NCBI RefSeq assembly: GCF_000368025.1
Contig: NZ_KB849210.1
Span: forward strand, 229,410-293,409
From: Acinetobacter parvus DSM 16617 = CIP 108168
GTDB lineage: Bacteria > Pseudomonadota > Gammaproteobacteria > Pseudomonadales > Moraxellaceae
Direction of reading: 5' to 3'
Length of the DNA: 64,000 bases
The position numbers and the translations under genes are program-made. How positions within the stretch are numbered: position 1 is the stretch's first letter; every line of letters starts with the position of its first letter. Below are positions 42,525 through 51,520 of the stretch, piece by piece. Below the pieces are notes generated by a model that was not told the origin of the DNA, searched no databases, and saw nothing but the letters and a program-made list of their open reading frames with translations.

Positions 42525-42938
42525 TTAGGTCACTTTAATCGTAATCACAAACAATAAAATTGGACAAAATATTGAAAAAAACCAGATGATTGAGCGCAAG
42601 GTCGCTAGATTGGCCAAATAACATATTCCATAAATAATGCGCAATACGATATATGCCCAGCCTAAGCTCAGAATAAATTTCTCCGGCACAACCATATATT
42701 CGGCCATTAAAATTGCAGCGATAAATAAGGGTAGACTTTCAAAACTATTCTGTTGTACTGCATTGGCTCTGGCGGCTAGACCTGTCGTTTTCGCCAAAAA
42801 TTCACGCGGATTCTGATTATCCTTTGCTTGGAAGCCACCTTTTGCTTTTGCAATCAGGGTAAAAACATACGGCAACAAACATGCGATGATAATCATCAAT
42901 ATAATGCCGCTAATACCTTGCATGCTCACATCCATCAT
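42525..42938 (-). CDS. MAPEG-family membrane protein
   Basis: A 137-residue integral membrane protein with four predicted helices (about 8-28, 63-83, 87-110 and 113-136). The family motif is seen as RANAVQQNSFESLPLF (about 58-73), which carries the conserved Asn and Glu. The family includes glutathione transferases and related enzymes; the bacterial members are mostly uncharacterised, so the substrate is unknown. The start (Met-Met at 42938) has no strong ribosome-binding site. It follows ppa on the same strand with 116 bases between, so it may have its own promoter. Confidence 0.85.
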   Translation of the reverse strand: MMDVSMQGISGIILMIIIACLLPYVFTLIAKAKGGFQAKDNQNPREFLAKTTGLAARANAVQQNSFESLPLFIAAILMAEYMVVPEKFILSLGWAYIVLRIIYGICYLANLATLRSIIWFFSIFCPILLFVITIKVT

Positions 42939-43073
42939 TTGAAGTTCTGCTGATCATGCTATCATAACTCATAATCTATTGAATTTTCATTTGTGCTTGT
43001 TCGCCAAGTGTTTCCTTTAAATATTTTCTTTGTGTAAAAGTTCTGTTTTTTCATACTGTTTTAAGGTCAAGTT

Positions 43074-43463
43074 ATGCAACCTCAAAATCAAAAAGAAATG
43101 TTTGATGTCCTTGCCAAACAACGGCAGCATCAGCTTTTAGTTGACCGCGCGCTGAAAGTAGTGTTGCCCATCATCGCATTTCTACTCAGCGTGATTTGTG
43201 CCAACTTAAACTGGCAGTCTACATTGGGAACTTTTGTGGTGCTGACCATTGCCTTTTATGCGGTGGGAATTCAGCGTTTCACTCTTTGGCACTGGCTAGT
43301 GGTGATTGCGCTGTATGTCTTTGCGGACAATTATTTTAGCTTTAATGGAATCGACCCGAGCCGCTTGCGTTTTCAGCTTGCCACCATGCTGGTATTTGTA
43401 GGAATTGTGGGAATTGGCCGTCCTTATATTGATCGTTGGTTAATGAAATCTAATCATAAATAA
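43074..43463 (+). CDS. small integral membrane protein of unknown function
   Basis: A 129-residue protein with three or four predicted membrane helices: about 28-46 (VVLPIIAFLLSVICANL), 50-68, 70-90 (WHWLVVIALYVFADNYF) and 100-118. The N-terminus is polar and probably cytosolic (KEMFDVLAKQRQHQLLVDR). I recognise no family. AAGG lies upstream of the ATG. It is divergent from the MAPEG gene and ends at a palindromic terminator facing fadD. Confidence 0.75.
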   Translation: MQPQNQKEMFDVLAKQRQHQLLVDRALKVVLPIIAFLLSVICANLNWQSTLGTFVVLTIAFYAVGIQRFTLWHWLVVIALYVFADNYFSFNGIDPSRLRFQLATMLVFVGIVGIGRPYIDRWLMKSNHK

Positions 43464-43490
43464 AAAAACGCCGCAATTGCGGCGTTTTTT
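43463..43490. terminator. palindromic bidirectional terminator before fadD
   Basis: A perfect 28-base palindrome with the GC core ACGCCGCAATTGCGGCGT and six As / six Ts at its ends, between two convergent genes. Confidence 0.9.
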
Positions 43491-43500
43491 ACAGCACAGC

Positions 43501-45180
43501 TTAAGCTGGTTTACGTAAATCTTTACGCAGGATTTTACCAACGTTTGATTTAGGTAGTTCTTCCATAAACTCAACATAACGCGGGCATTTGTAGCCAGTT
43601 AGGTTTTGTTTTGCATAAGCAAGCACTTCTTCAGTGGTTAAAGATGGATCTTTCTTCACAATGAACAACTTCGGCACTTCGCCTGATTTTTCATCTGGAA
43701 CACCAATTGCAGCCACTTCCAATACTTTCGGATGTTTTGCAATCACTTCTTCAATTTCACTTGGGTAAACGTTGAAGCCAGATACCAGGATCATGTCTTT
43801 CTTACGGTCTACGATCTTGAAGTAACCGCGTGTGTCCATGACACCGATATCGCCAGTACGGAAGAAGCCATCTTTCGTCATGACTTTTTCAGTTTCATCA
43901 GGACGGTTCCAGTAGCCTTTCATGACTTGAGGACCACGAATCGAGATTTCACCCTGTTCACCCTGAGCAACTTCATTACCATCATCATCAAGCAATACCA
44001 CTTCAGTCAACGGCAATGGAATACCAATTGTGCCACTGAACTCTGTGGTTGTTGGTGGGTTTGCTGTCGCAACTGGTGAAGTTTCAGACAAGCCATAACC
44101 TTCAATGATGATGGTACCTGTTACTTTTTTCCACGCTTCAGCAGTCGATGGTAATACAGCCATACCACCACCCATTGCCATCTTCAATTTGCTATGGTCA
44201 AGCTGTTTGAATTCTTCGTTATTCACCAGAGCATTGAACAATGTGTTTACTGCCGGGAAGAATGAAGGCTGGTATTTACGTAATTCGCCAACGACTGCTG
44301 GTAGGTCACGTGGGTTTGGAATCAGGATATTGGCTTGACCTTTATACATACCGTAAAGCGCGCACACCATGAATGCAAAGATATGGTAAAGCGGCAATGC
44401 ACAGACAATACGATCATCTTTAGAACCGTCACCTGTGCCAAATTTACTTGAGAAAATACCATCACATTGTAATAGGTTAGAAACCAAGTTACGGTGTGTT
44501 AACTCAGCACCTTTAGAAACACCTGTGGTACCGCCCGTATATTGAAGTACAGCCGTATCGCTTAAAGTCAGGCTTGGACGCTTGTAGTTGCTTGGGCTCA
44601 CTTTGTTCAATGCAGTGTTGAACTTCACATGACCAGGGATATTCCATGCTGGAATTTGCTTGCGGACCTTGCGTAAAACGAAGTTTACGATGGTGCCTTT
44701 AAGCGTCCCCAACATATCCCCCACAGAGGCAACAATCACATGCTTCACAGGTGTTTTGCCAATAATGCTTTGATATACGCTGGCAAAGTTTTCAATGATC
44801 ACCAGTGCTTCAGCACCTGAGTCATTTAACTGATGGTCAAGCTCACGCGCTGTATAGAGTGGGTTCACGTTCACAAGGACCAGACCTGCACGGAACACAC
44901 CCAATGCCACCACTGGATACTGGAATACGTTCGGCATCATCACCGCAACACGCGATCCTTTTTTCAAGCCCAGACTTTGCAGGTAGGTGGCAAATTTACG
45001 GCTGGCGACTTCTAATTCATTATACGTTAAAACTTTATCCATAAAGATAAAGGCATCACGTGAACCAAATTTTTGGAAATTGCGTTCAAAAATATCAACA
45101 AGTGAGGTGTTTTCAGCAGGTAGTGCAACTGTTTCTGGAATTCCTGTCTTTTTGTATTCAGCAAACCAAATCTTTTCCAT
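43501..45180 (-). CDS. fadD: long-chain fatty acid--CoA ligase FadD
   Basis: An adenylate-forming enzyme that activates long-chain fatty acids with ATP and CoA for beta-oxidation, at the inner face of the membrane. The AMP-binding signature is YTGGTTGVSKGAELTH (about residues 214-229), followed by IEGYGLSETSPV, and by the FACS segment GFFRTGDIGVMDTRGYFKIVDRKKDMI. The catalytic Lys near the C-terminus lies in LPKSNVGKILRKDLR. The 559 residues match E. coli FadD (561). It stands alone between two non-coding gaps; I saw no clear FadR-type operator. Confidence 0.94.
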   Translation of the reverse strand: MEKIWFAEYKKTGIPETVALPAENTSLVDIFERNFQKFGSRDAFIFMDKVLTYNELEVASRKFATYLQSLGLKKGSRVAVMMPNVFQYPVVALGVFRAGLVLVNVNPLYTARELDHQLNDSGAEALVIIENFASVYQSIIGKTPVKHVIVASVGDMLGTLKGTIVNFVLRKVRKQIPAWNIPGHVKFNTALNKVSPSNYKRPSLTLSDTAVLQYTGGTTGVSKGAELTHRNLVSNLLQCDGIFSSKFGTGDGSKDDRIVCALPLYHIFAFMVCALYGMYKGQANILIPNPRDLPAVVGELRKYQPSFFPAVNTLFNALVNNEEFKQLDHSKLKMAMGGGMAVLPSTAEAWKKVTGTIIIEGYGLSETSPVATANPPTTTEFSGTIGIPLPLTEVVLLDDDGNEVAQGEQGEISIRGPQVMKGYWNRPDETEKVMTKDGFFRTGDIGVMDTRGYFKIVDRKKDMILVSGFNVYPSEIEEVIAKHPKVLEVAAIGVPDEKSGEVPKLFIVKKDPSLTTEEVLAYAKQNLTGYKCPRYVEFMEELPKSNVGKILRKDLRKPA

Positions 45181-45336
45181 AATGCCATTATCTCCGAGTG
45201 GTAATCCTTAAAAATAGTAACAATGTTACTTCCATGACAAAACATTTTTTTAACTTTGTGAATTGCCGTGTCAATCTATTCAAACAATATGAATACATTG
45301 TCATATATAACGTATTTATATCACAGAATACTAGCC

Positions 45337-47556
45337 TTATCTCTGAATGAGGAGTCTATTTGCTTTTTGATATCCTCGTGGTAAAAGTTGCCCCTTTGTT
45401 GCTCTTTTTCCTATATATTTTTGGAGATCATCCCCTTTCAGTTTTAAGTGCTGTTGTCCTGCAGCGACTTGGATTATTTCATCTAACGTCAGGGTTGTCA
45501 TGGATAAAATCTGCTCTTTTTCCTCAAGTTGTATCAACTTGTTACCTTTTCCTTTGTTCAGGACAGGCAGTTCGGCCAAGTCAATGATGAGTAAACGGCC
45601 TGATGAACTCAGGATGGCGGCATGTGTGGCCTGCTGAACTGGAAGTAGGGGCAAGGCCGTTGCCTTGTCTGCAACCGTCAAGAACGCCTTACCTGCCTTG
45701 GCATTGGTATCCAGTTGTGCGGCCTGGGTTTTAAAGCCATAGCCATTTGAACTGACGGCAAGTAGCTCACTGTTATCATCTGCAATAAAGACCTGAATAA
45801 ACGATACGCCACTTGCAGGTGCAAGCTTGGAACTTAAGGGCTCACCCAAACCACGTGCGGATGGCAAACTGCTGATTGGCAAGGCATAGCTACGCCCTGT
45901 CTCATCGAGGAAATACACCCGTTGATTGGTTTTACCGACTGCATGGCTCAAGTATTGGTCACCCGCACGGTAATTCAGGTTGGCCGCATCAACTTCCGCA
46001 CCTTTGGCGGCACGTACCCAGCCAGCCTCGGACAACACCACCGTCACAGTTTCGGCAGGCATTAAATCCTGTTCCTTAATCTGGACGGCATCCGCACGCG
46101 CAACGATTGGCGAACGTCGGTCATCACCAAATTTTTTCGCATCTTCTTTCAGTTCATTGATAATCAGGCTTTTCAATGATTCTGGATTTGCCAGTTGTTC
46201 ACGGATAATGGCTGCTTTTGCTTCCAACTCCTCCTGCTCACGGCGGATTTCCATTTCTTCAAGCTTGGCCAAATGACGAAGCTTGAGTTCCAGAATGGCT
46301 TCGGCCTGAATATCGTCAATACCGAAATGCTGCATCAACACAGGTTTGGGCTGGTCTTCCTCACGGATGATGCGAATCACGGTATCAATATCAAGATAGG
46401 CAATTAAAAGACCTGCCAGGATATGCAAACGTTTTTCGATTTTATTTAAATGGTACTGCAAACGGCGAGTCACAGTTTGCTTACGAATCTCAATCCATTC
46501 CAACAAGATTCGGCGAATGGATTTGACTTGCGGACGGCCATCTGCCCCAATCATGTTCAGGTTGACGCGATAGCTGGATTCCAGATCAGTGGTGGCAAAT
46601 AAATGGCTCATCACCGTTTCAGCATCGACACGGTTGGAACGCAATACAATGACTAATCGCGTTGGATTTCGATGATCCGACTCATCACGAATATCTGCGA
46701 CCAGAGGTAACTTCTTGGCAATCATCTGATCAGCAATTTGGGTCACAACTTTAGAGCCTGAAACCTGATATGGAAGCTCCGTAATCACGATTTCATTTTT
46801 TTCTACCGTATACACTGCACGCGCACGATAGCTACCACGCCCTGTGGTTTGAATCTTTAACAACTCTTCAGGCGGGGTAATGATTTCAGCTTTGGTCGGC
46901 AAATCTGGTGCAGGAATATATTCCGCCAGTTTTTCATCAGTGGTTTCAGGGTTACGAATCAGTGCAATCGTCCCTTTCACCACTTCACGTAAATTATGTG
47001 GTGGAATATCGGTTGCCATACCCACTGCAATACCCGTCGTACCATTCAACAGAATATTGGGAATACGGGCGGGTAAAGTGATTGGTTCTTTCATCGAACC
47101 ATCAAAGTTGTCCTGCCATTCACTAGTGCCCTGTCCCAACTCGCTCAGCAACAGTTCACTGTAGGCAGACAGTTTGGCTTCGGTATAACGCATTGCCGCA
47201 AAGGATTTTGGATCATCAGGTGAACCCCAGTTGCCCTGCCCCTCAATTAGCGGATAGCGATAGCTGAATGGCTGGGCCATCAATACCATCGCCTCATAGC
47301 AGGCAGAGTCACCATGTGGATGATATTTACCCAGTACATCACCTACGGTACGTGCGGACTTCTTTGGCTTGCCTGTTGATTTCAAGCCCAGTTCACTCAT
47401 GGCATAGACAATACGGCGCTGTACGGGTTTCAGGCCATCACTGATATGGGGCAATGCACGATCCATAATCACGTACATGGCATAGTTGAGGTAAGCTTGT
47501 TCTGTGAATTCGGCTACGGAGCGGTTTTCTGTTGCATGATGTGCAAGGCTGGTCAT
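45337..47556 (-). CDS. parC: DNA topoisomerase IV subunit A
   Basis: The DNA-cleaving subunit that, with ParE, unlinks daughter chromosomes. The N-terminal cleavage domain contains the active-site Tyr in FAAMRYTEAKLS, and the C-terminal half holds the beta-pinwheel DNA-wrapping domain. The quinolone-resistance region reads HPHGDSACYEAM, with Ser84 and Glu88 by direct count. These are the wild-type residues at the two positions that change most often in resistant Acinetobacter. parE is not adjacent. The 739 residues match the genus. Confidence 0.97.
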   Translation of the reverse strand: MTSLAHHATENRSVAEFTEQAYLNYAMYVIMDRALPHISDGLKPVQRRIVYAMSELGLKSTGKPKKSARTVGDVLGKYHPHGDSACYEAMVLMAQPFSYRYPLIEGQGNWGSPDDPKSFAAMRYTEAKLSAYSELLLSELGQGTSEWQDNFDGSMKEPITLPARIPNILLNGTTGIAVGMATDIPPHNLREVVKGTIALIRNPETTDEKLAEYIPAPDLPTKAEIITPPEELLKIQTTGRGSYRARAVYTVEKNEIVITELPYQVSGSKVVTQIADQMIAKKLPLVADIRDESDHRNPTRLVIVLRSNRVDAETVMSHLFATTDLESSYRVNLNMIGADGRPQVKSIRRILLEWIEIRKQTVTRRLQYHLNKIEKRLHILAGLLIAYLDIDTVIRIIREEDQPKPVLMQHFGIDDIQAEAILELKLRHLAKLEEMEIRREQEELEAKAAIIREQLANPESLKSLIINELKEDAKKFGDDRRSPIVARADAVQIKEQDLMPAETVTVVLSEAGWVRAAKGAEVDAANLNYRAGDQYLSHAVGKTNQRVYFLDETGRSYALPISSLPSARGLGEPLSSKLAPASGVSFIQVFIADDNSELLAVSSNGYGFKTQAAQLDTNAKAGKAFLTVADKATALPLLPVQQATHAAILSSSGRLLIIDLAELPVLNKGKGNKLIQLEEKEQILSMTTLTLDEIIQVAAGQQHLKLKGDDLQKYIGKRATKGQLLPRGYQKANRLLIQR

Positions 47557-47687
47557 ATCAGCAAGTCATATAAAAAATTTACTTAATGTTATCGTAAATG
47601 CCCTTGCGCTGCTATAACCGCAGCTCATATGCGGAGAAAGCATTGTGACAAGTCTTTGTTGTTGTTTATGCGTCAAGTGGTGTCTTG

Positions 47688-48332
47688 TCAATGCTCATCC
47701 GTTGAAGATGCAGACTCAGCATCATCTTCCTTATAAATAAATTTTGGCATTTCCAGACCAAAATAAATTGCAATCACGCGCAAGGTGAAACCAAACACCA
47801 AGGTAAAAATTACGGTAAGGTCATGTGGTAGTCCAACCTCTAGACAGACCCAATAACAAATCACGGCAACAAAGGAAATACTGGCATACAGCTCACGACG
47901 GAACACTAGTGGCACATCATTACACAAGATATCGCGCAAAATACCCCCCGATACCCCTGTTAAGACCCCAGCCACGGCGGAAACCACAAAACCATGCCCC
48001 ATCGACAAGGCAATTTGACAGCCAATGATGGTGAAACCAATTAATCCCATGGCGTCAAGCAATAAGAACACACTGCGTAAATGTTTCATCCACTTGGCGA
48101 TAATAATGGTGACAAATGCCGCACAGCAGGTCAAAACCAGATATTCAGGATGCTTGACCCAGGTTAAAGGATAATGTCCCAGCAACACATCACGCACGGA
48201 GCCACCACCCAGTGCAGTGACACAGGCAATCAGCACCACACCGAACCAGTCCATACTCCGTCGCCCTGCCGACAGTGCGCCTGTCATGGCTTCCGCAGTG
48301 ATGGCAATGATATAAATCACGGTGAGCAACAT
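47688..48332 (-). CDS. trimeric intracellular cation channel family protein (YadS/YicG type)
   Basis: A 214-residue inner-membrane protein with about seven helices made of two tandem repeats. Each has the Gly-rich family signature: ALGGGSVRDVLLG (about 40-52) and GVSGGILRDILCNDVP (about 127-142). Bacterial members have been described as potassium-conducting trimers, and some have been proposed to move glycine; no substrate can be assigned here. The C-terminal tail is acidic and Ser-rich. It lies between parC and ychJ on the same strand with wide spacing on both sides. Confidence 0.88.
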   Translation of the reverse strand: MLLTVIYIIAITAEAMTGALSAGRRSMDWFGVVLIACVTALGGGSVRDVLLGHYPLTWVKHPEYLVLTCCAAFVTIIIAKWMKHLRSVFLLLDAMGLIGFTIIGCQIALSMGHGFVVSAVAGVLTGVSGGILRDILCNDVPLVFRRELYASISFVAVICYWVCLEVGLPHDLTVIFTLVFGFTLRVIAIYFGLEMPKFIYKEDDAESASSTDEH

Positions 48333-48384
48333 CTGCCTACATCCTTAAATCAGGCATAAAAGTGTGCGCTATTTTAAGTCAAAC

Positions 48385-48855
48385 TTAGATGAATTGCGCA
48401 CAGCATTGCTTAAATTTTTTCCCCGAGCCACAGACACAGGGTTGTTTCATGGTGATCTGCATAGCCAGCGTTGGATCAAGAAAATACCAGTGTTGCTGAT
48501 GCAACACAAAATGTGAAATTTCATGATGAATGTGTTGCTGTTTTCCATCATGGTAATAGGCCTTGAATTCTACCAAGGCATGGCTTTTATCAAGCTTGGG
48601 CTGGTGTTGTACCACTTCCAGTTTCAGCCACTGATTCGCCTGACTCCAATCTGCAATCGCATCACGGTCTAAAAAAACCTGCTGCCCCAAAGCCGTGGTT
48701 TCCAGAATGTAGTCAATCTGCTGCAAGGCAAAGGCGCTATAGCGTGAACGCATCAATTGTTCGGCCGTTTGGGCCGTTTTCTGTTTCAAATGCAGGGGCT
48801 GGCAGCACACCACATATTGCCCCTGCCCGCATGGACAGTTTTCTAAGGAGGTCAT
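48385..48855 (-). CDS. YchJ-family SEC-C domain protein
   Basis: A 156-residue cytosolic protein with cysteine-rich SEC-C zinc motifs at both ends, CPCGQGQYVVCC at the N-terminus and CVCGSGKKFKQCC at the C-terminus. These flank an NTF2-like middle domain (SRYSAFALQQIDYIL, DGKQQHIHHEISHFV). This is the YchJ arrangement. SEC-C motifs bind zinc and, in SecA, contact SecB and ribosomes; the role of YchJ is not known. I start it at ATG 48855 with GAGAG upstream; a TTG two codons earlier is possible. Confidence 0.88.
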   Translation of the reverse strand: MTSLENCPCGQGQYVVCCQPLHLKQKTAQTAEQLMRSRYSAFALQQIDYILETTALGQQVFLDRDAIADWSQANQWLKLEVVQHQPKLDKSHALVEFKAYYHDGKQQHIHHEISHFVLHQQHWYFLDPTLAMQITMKQPCVCGSGKKFKQCCAQFI

Positions 48856-48936
48856 TTTCAACTCTCAAATAAAAATAGCCCTGAGAAAATCTTGTACAAC
48901 AAGATCAAACTCAAAGGCTATTGAGATGGAACTTAA

Positions 48937-50520
48937 TTACTTCTCTGCTTGTTTCTCTTCCGCGATAATGCGCACTTTCTCAATCTTGTGTCCATCCATG
49001 GTCACCACTTCAAAGCGGTAGCCATCTGCTTCAACCGTCTCACCATTTTCAGGTAAACGGCCCAAATGGAACAAAAGATAACCCGACAGAGTTGAGTATT
49101 CCTCACTTTCATCTACAAGGTCTTTACCCAGAAGCAATGAAACATGGCGAATATCGGTTGAACCTTCCAGTATCATGGAACCATCTTCAAGGCTTTCCGC
49201 CGCCGCTTCAAGTTCGTCCTCATCAGGGAATTCACCCGCAATCGCTTCCAGTACGTCAATTGGTGTGGCAATGCCCTCAATCGAACCATATTCATTCAGT
49301 ACGATTGCCATTTGCAAGGGTGCCTGACGCAGTTGCTCCATCACCATCAACACCTGCGCATTTTCATGCACAATCACAGGTTCACGCAGATGTTTACTGA
49401 AATCAATCGTTCCTGTTTCAATGTATTCATTGAGAATTTTATGGGTCAGTACCACACCCTCAATATTATCCAGCTCACCCCGTGCAATGATCAGGCGTGA
49501 ATGGGTCATTGCCATCAAACGTTCTTTCAATTCGGCTGGGTCAGCCGCAAGGTCAAGCCATTCCAGCTCAGGACGTGGTGTCATCACTGATTTTACAGGA
49601 CGCTCAGACAGCCCCAATACGCCCTGTACCAGTACGCTGTGATACACGCCATTGTCCTCATCAAACACTTCCTTGGCGTAGGCCTGTGTCGCCAACACAT
49701 CTTCAGACTCGTTGTTCTGCCCTTCACCACCATTGCCTTTACTGCCCAGCATACGCAAAACAGCCGATGCGGTGCGGTAGCGTAAATCTGTGGTGGTGAC
49801 CAGTTTCTCCTGATTGCGGCGCATGGTTTGGTTGACTATTTCGACCAGTACAGAGAAACCAATCGCTGCATAGAGGTAGCCTTTCGGAATATGGAAGCCA
49901 AAGCCCTCCACCACCAGTGAGAAACCAATCATCATCAGGAAGCCAAGACACAGGATCACCACGGTTGGATGCTTATTGACGAAATCCATCAGTGGGCGTG
50001 ACGCCAGCAGCATGATACCAATCGCAATGGTCACTGCGATCATCATGATGGAAAGCTCTTTCACCATCCCCACGGCAGTAATCACGCTGTCGAGTGAGAA
50101 CACGGCATCCAGCACCACGATCTGAACCACCACCATCCAGAACGCGGCATGGACAGGGTTTTCTTCTTTTAATGCCTGCTTGCCCTCAATCCGTTCATGC
50201 AGTTCCATGGTTCCCTTGAACAAGAGGAACACACCACCGAACAACAGGATGAGGTCTCGACCTGAGAAAGCATGGTCAAATATATGAAATAGTGGTTCGG
50301 TTAGGGTCACTACCCATGCAATAGATGCGAGCAGCACCAGACGCATTAGCAAAGCGAGTACTAAACCAATTCTACGGGCGGCGTTACGTTGGTGAGGTGG
50401 TAGTTTCTCTGCCAAAATGGCAATAAAGACCAGGTTATCAATACCCAGTACAATTTCAAGTATAACCAATGTCGCCAGACCAACCCATGCAGAGGGGTCG
50501 GACATCCATTCCAGAATCAT
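48937..50520 (-). CDS. TerC-family membrane protein with CBS and CorC domains
   Basis: A 527-residue inner-membrane protein. The N-terminal half is a TerC-type transporter with about seven helices and conserved acidic residues (LEIVLGIDNLVFIAIL and VVLDAVFSLDSVITAVG). Two CBS domains follow (about 300-420, MTPRPELEWLD, VIHENAQVLMVMEQ-type), then a CorC/HlyC transporter-associated domain (about 440-520). This is the YoaE/YegH layout. TerC relatives export manganese or calcium in several bacteria, so metal export is a reasonable guess but no ligand is proven. I looked for a manganese riboswitch in front of it and did not find a convincing one. A normal ATG at 50520 follows GAGGAG. Confidence 0.9.
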   Translation of the reverse strand: MILEWMSDPSAWVGLATLVILEIVLGIDNLVFIAILAEKLPPHQRNAARRIGLVLALLMRLVLLASIAWVVTLTEPLFHIFDHAFSGRDLILLFGGVFLLFKGTMELHERIEGKQALKEENPVHAAFWMVVVQIVVLDAVFSLDSVITAVGMVKELSIMMIAVTIAIGIMLLASRPLMDFVNKHPTVVILCLGFLMMIGFSLVVEGFGFHIPKGYLYAAIGFSVLVEIVNQTMRRNQEKLVTTTDLRYRTASAVLRMLGSKGNGGEGQNNESEDVLATQAYAKEVFDEDNGVYHSVLVQGVLGLSERPVKSVMTPRPELEWLDLAADPAELKERLMAMTHSRLIIARGELDNIEGVVLTHKILNEYIETGTIDFSKHLREPVIVHENAQVLMVMEQLRQAPLQMAIVLNEYGSIEGIATPIDVLEAIAGEFPDEDELEAAAESLEDGSMILEGSTDIRHVSLLLGKDLVDESEEYSTLSGYLLFHLGRLPENGETVEADGYRFEVVTMDGHKIEKVRIIAEEKQAEK

Positions 50521-50845
50521 TGAGCTGACTCCTCTGCAAAATTGGCAGTGTTATGATGAAATTGAAAATCTAAAAGGTCGGCACAGGTAGCCAAAACATT
50601 TTTTATAGGAAAAAAGAACAAAGCGGAGCGACAACAACCACTACTCATAGAGGTACATAGATTAATAAAAGGATTTTCAGTATAGGCAAGATTGAGGTGA
50701 AATTCATCATTTTTATAAGCATGATCTTGGTAATTTTTTTCTAAAGTTTACAGAGAAGCTTGTATGGAAAGTGTGCATCAAACTGTCATAAAAGTCATTT
50801 AACCTAGACAACGACAGTGAAAATGATAAGGTAAAAATAAACTGA
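50521..50845. other. 325-base intergenic region between terC-type gene and LOG gene
   Basis: A divergent promoter region. A GAGGAG ribosome-binding site for the minus-strand gene is visible at its left end. I see no conserved riboswitch core, no strong inverted repeat and no supported reading frame. Confidence 0.5.
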
Positions 50846-51466
50846 ATGAATAGTATTGTAAAAATGACTGAAAACAACGAAACATCTCCCATCAAAACTA
50901 CCCAATCCCTGATTGCCTTATATTGCGGTTCCCGTACAGGCAACAAACCCATTTACCGTGACACAGCCATTGAACTGGCCCAGCATATTGCCACTCAGGG
51001 TTTCGGAATCGTCTATGGCGGGGCCAGCATTGGCCTGATGGGTCAGGTTGCCGACACCGTGCTTGAGCATGGCGGTGAAGTGGTGGGGGTGATTCCCGAA
51101 TTTATGCTGGACTATGAAATTGCGCACAGCCAGTTGACCGAACTGCATATCGTCAAAAGCATGCATGAACGCAAGGCCTTGATGGCGGAACGTGCCAGCG
51201 CCTTTATCGCCCTGCCAGGCGGATTGGGAACGTTCGAGGAGATTCTGGAAATCGCCACCTGGGGACAGCTCAACCAGCACCAGAAACCGATGATTATCTA
51301 TAACGTCAACCGTTTTTATGATGCGCTGATTGCCCAGCTTGACCATGCCGTTGATGAGGGCTTTTTACCGCCCCAGCATCGTGCCAAACTGATTATTTGT
51401 GAAAATCCAGAACAAATCTCTAATGTCATCAAGAACCTCAATGCACCAACACACATTGAAGTTTAA
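50846..51466 (+). CDS. LOG-family nucleotide 5'-monophosphate phosphoribohydrolase
   Basis: A 206-residue Rossmann-fold protein of the LOG / lysine decarboxylase-like family. The diagnostic PGGxGTxxE motif is present as PGGLGTFEEI, together with YCGSRTGN, GIVYGGASIGLMG and MHERKALM. Such enzymes release the base from nucleoside monophosphates (in plants from cytokinin nucleotides); the bacterial substrate is unsure. ATG at 50846 is used; an internal ATG at 50864 has no ribosome-binding site. The gene is richer in G+C than its neighbours and ends at an intrinsic terminator. Confidence 0.9.
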   Translation: MNSIVKMTENNETSPIKTTQSLIALYCGSRTGNKPIYRDTAIELAQHIATQGFGIVYGGASIGLMGQVADTVLEHGGEVVGVIPEFMLDYEIAHSQLTELHIVKSMHERKALMAERASAFIALPGGLGTFEEILEIATWGQLNQHQKPMIIYNVNRFYDALIAQLDHAVDEGFLPPQHRAKLIICENPEQISNVIKNLNAPTHIEV

Positions 51467-51478
51467 ACATCACCTATA

Positions 51479-51510
51479 AAAAATGCGGATCAATCTAGAT
51501 CCGCATTTTT
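51479..51510. terminator. bidirectional terminator between the LOG gene and the surface lipoprotein gene
   Basis: AAAAATGCGGAT (51479-51490) pairs with ATCCGCATTTTT (51499-51510) around an eight-base loop, between convergent genes. Confidence 0.88.
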
Positions 51511-51520
51511 ATGTCTAAAT

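Noticed and set aside
50521..50845. Manganese (yybP-ykoY) riboswitch in front of the TerC-type gene
   Set aside because: Looked for because TerC proteins are often controlled this way; the conserved core sequences and paired stems were not found.
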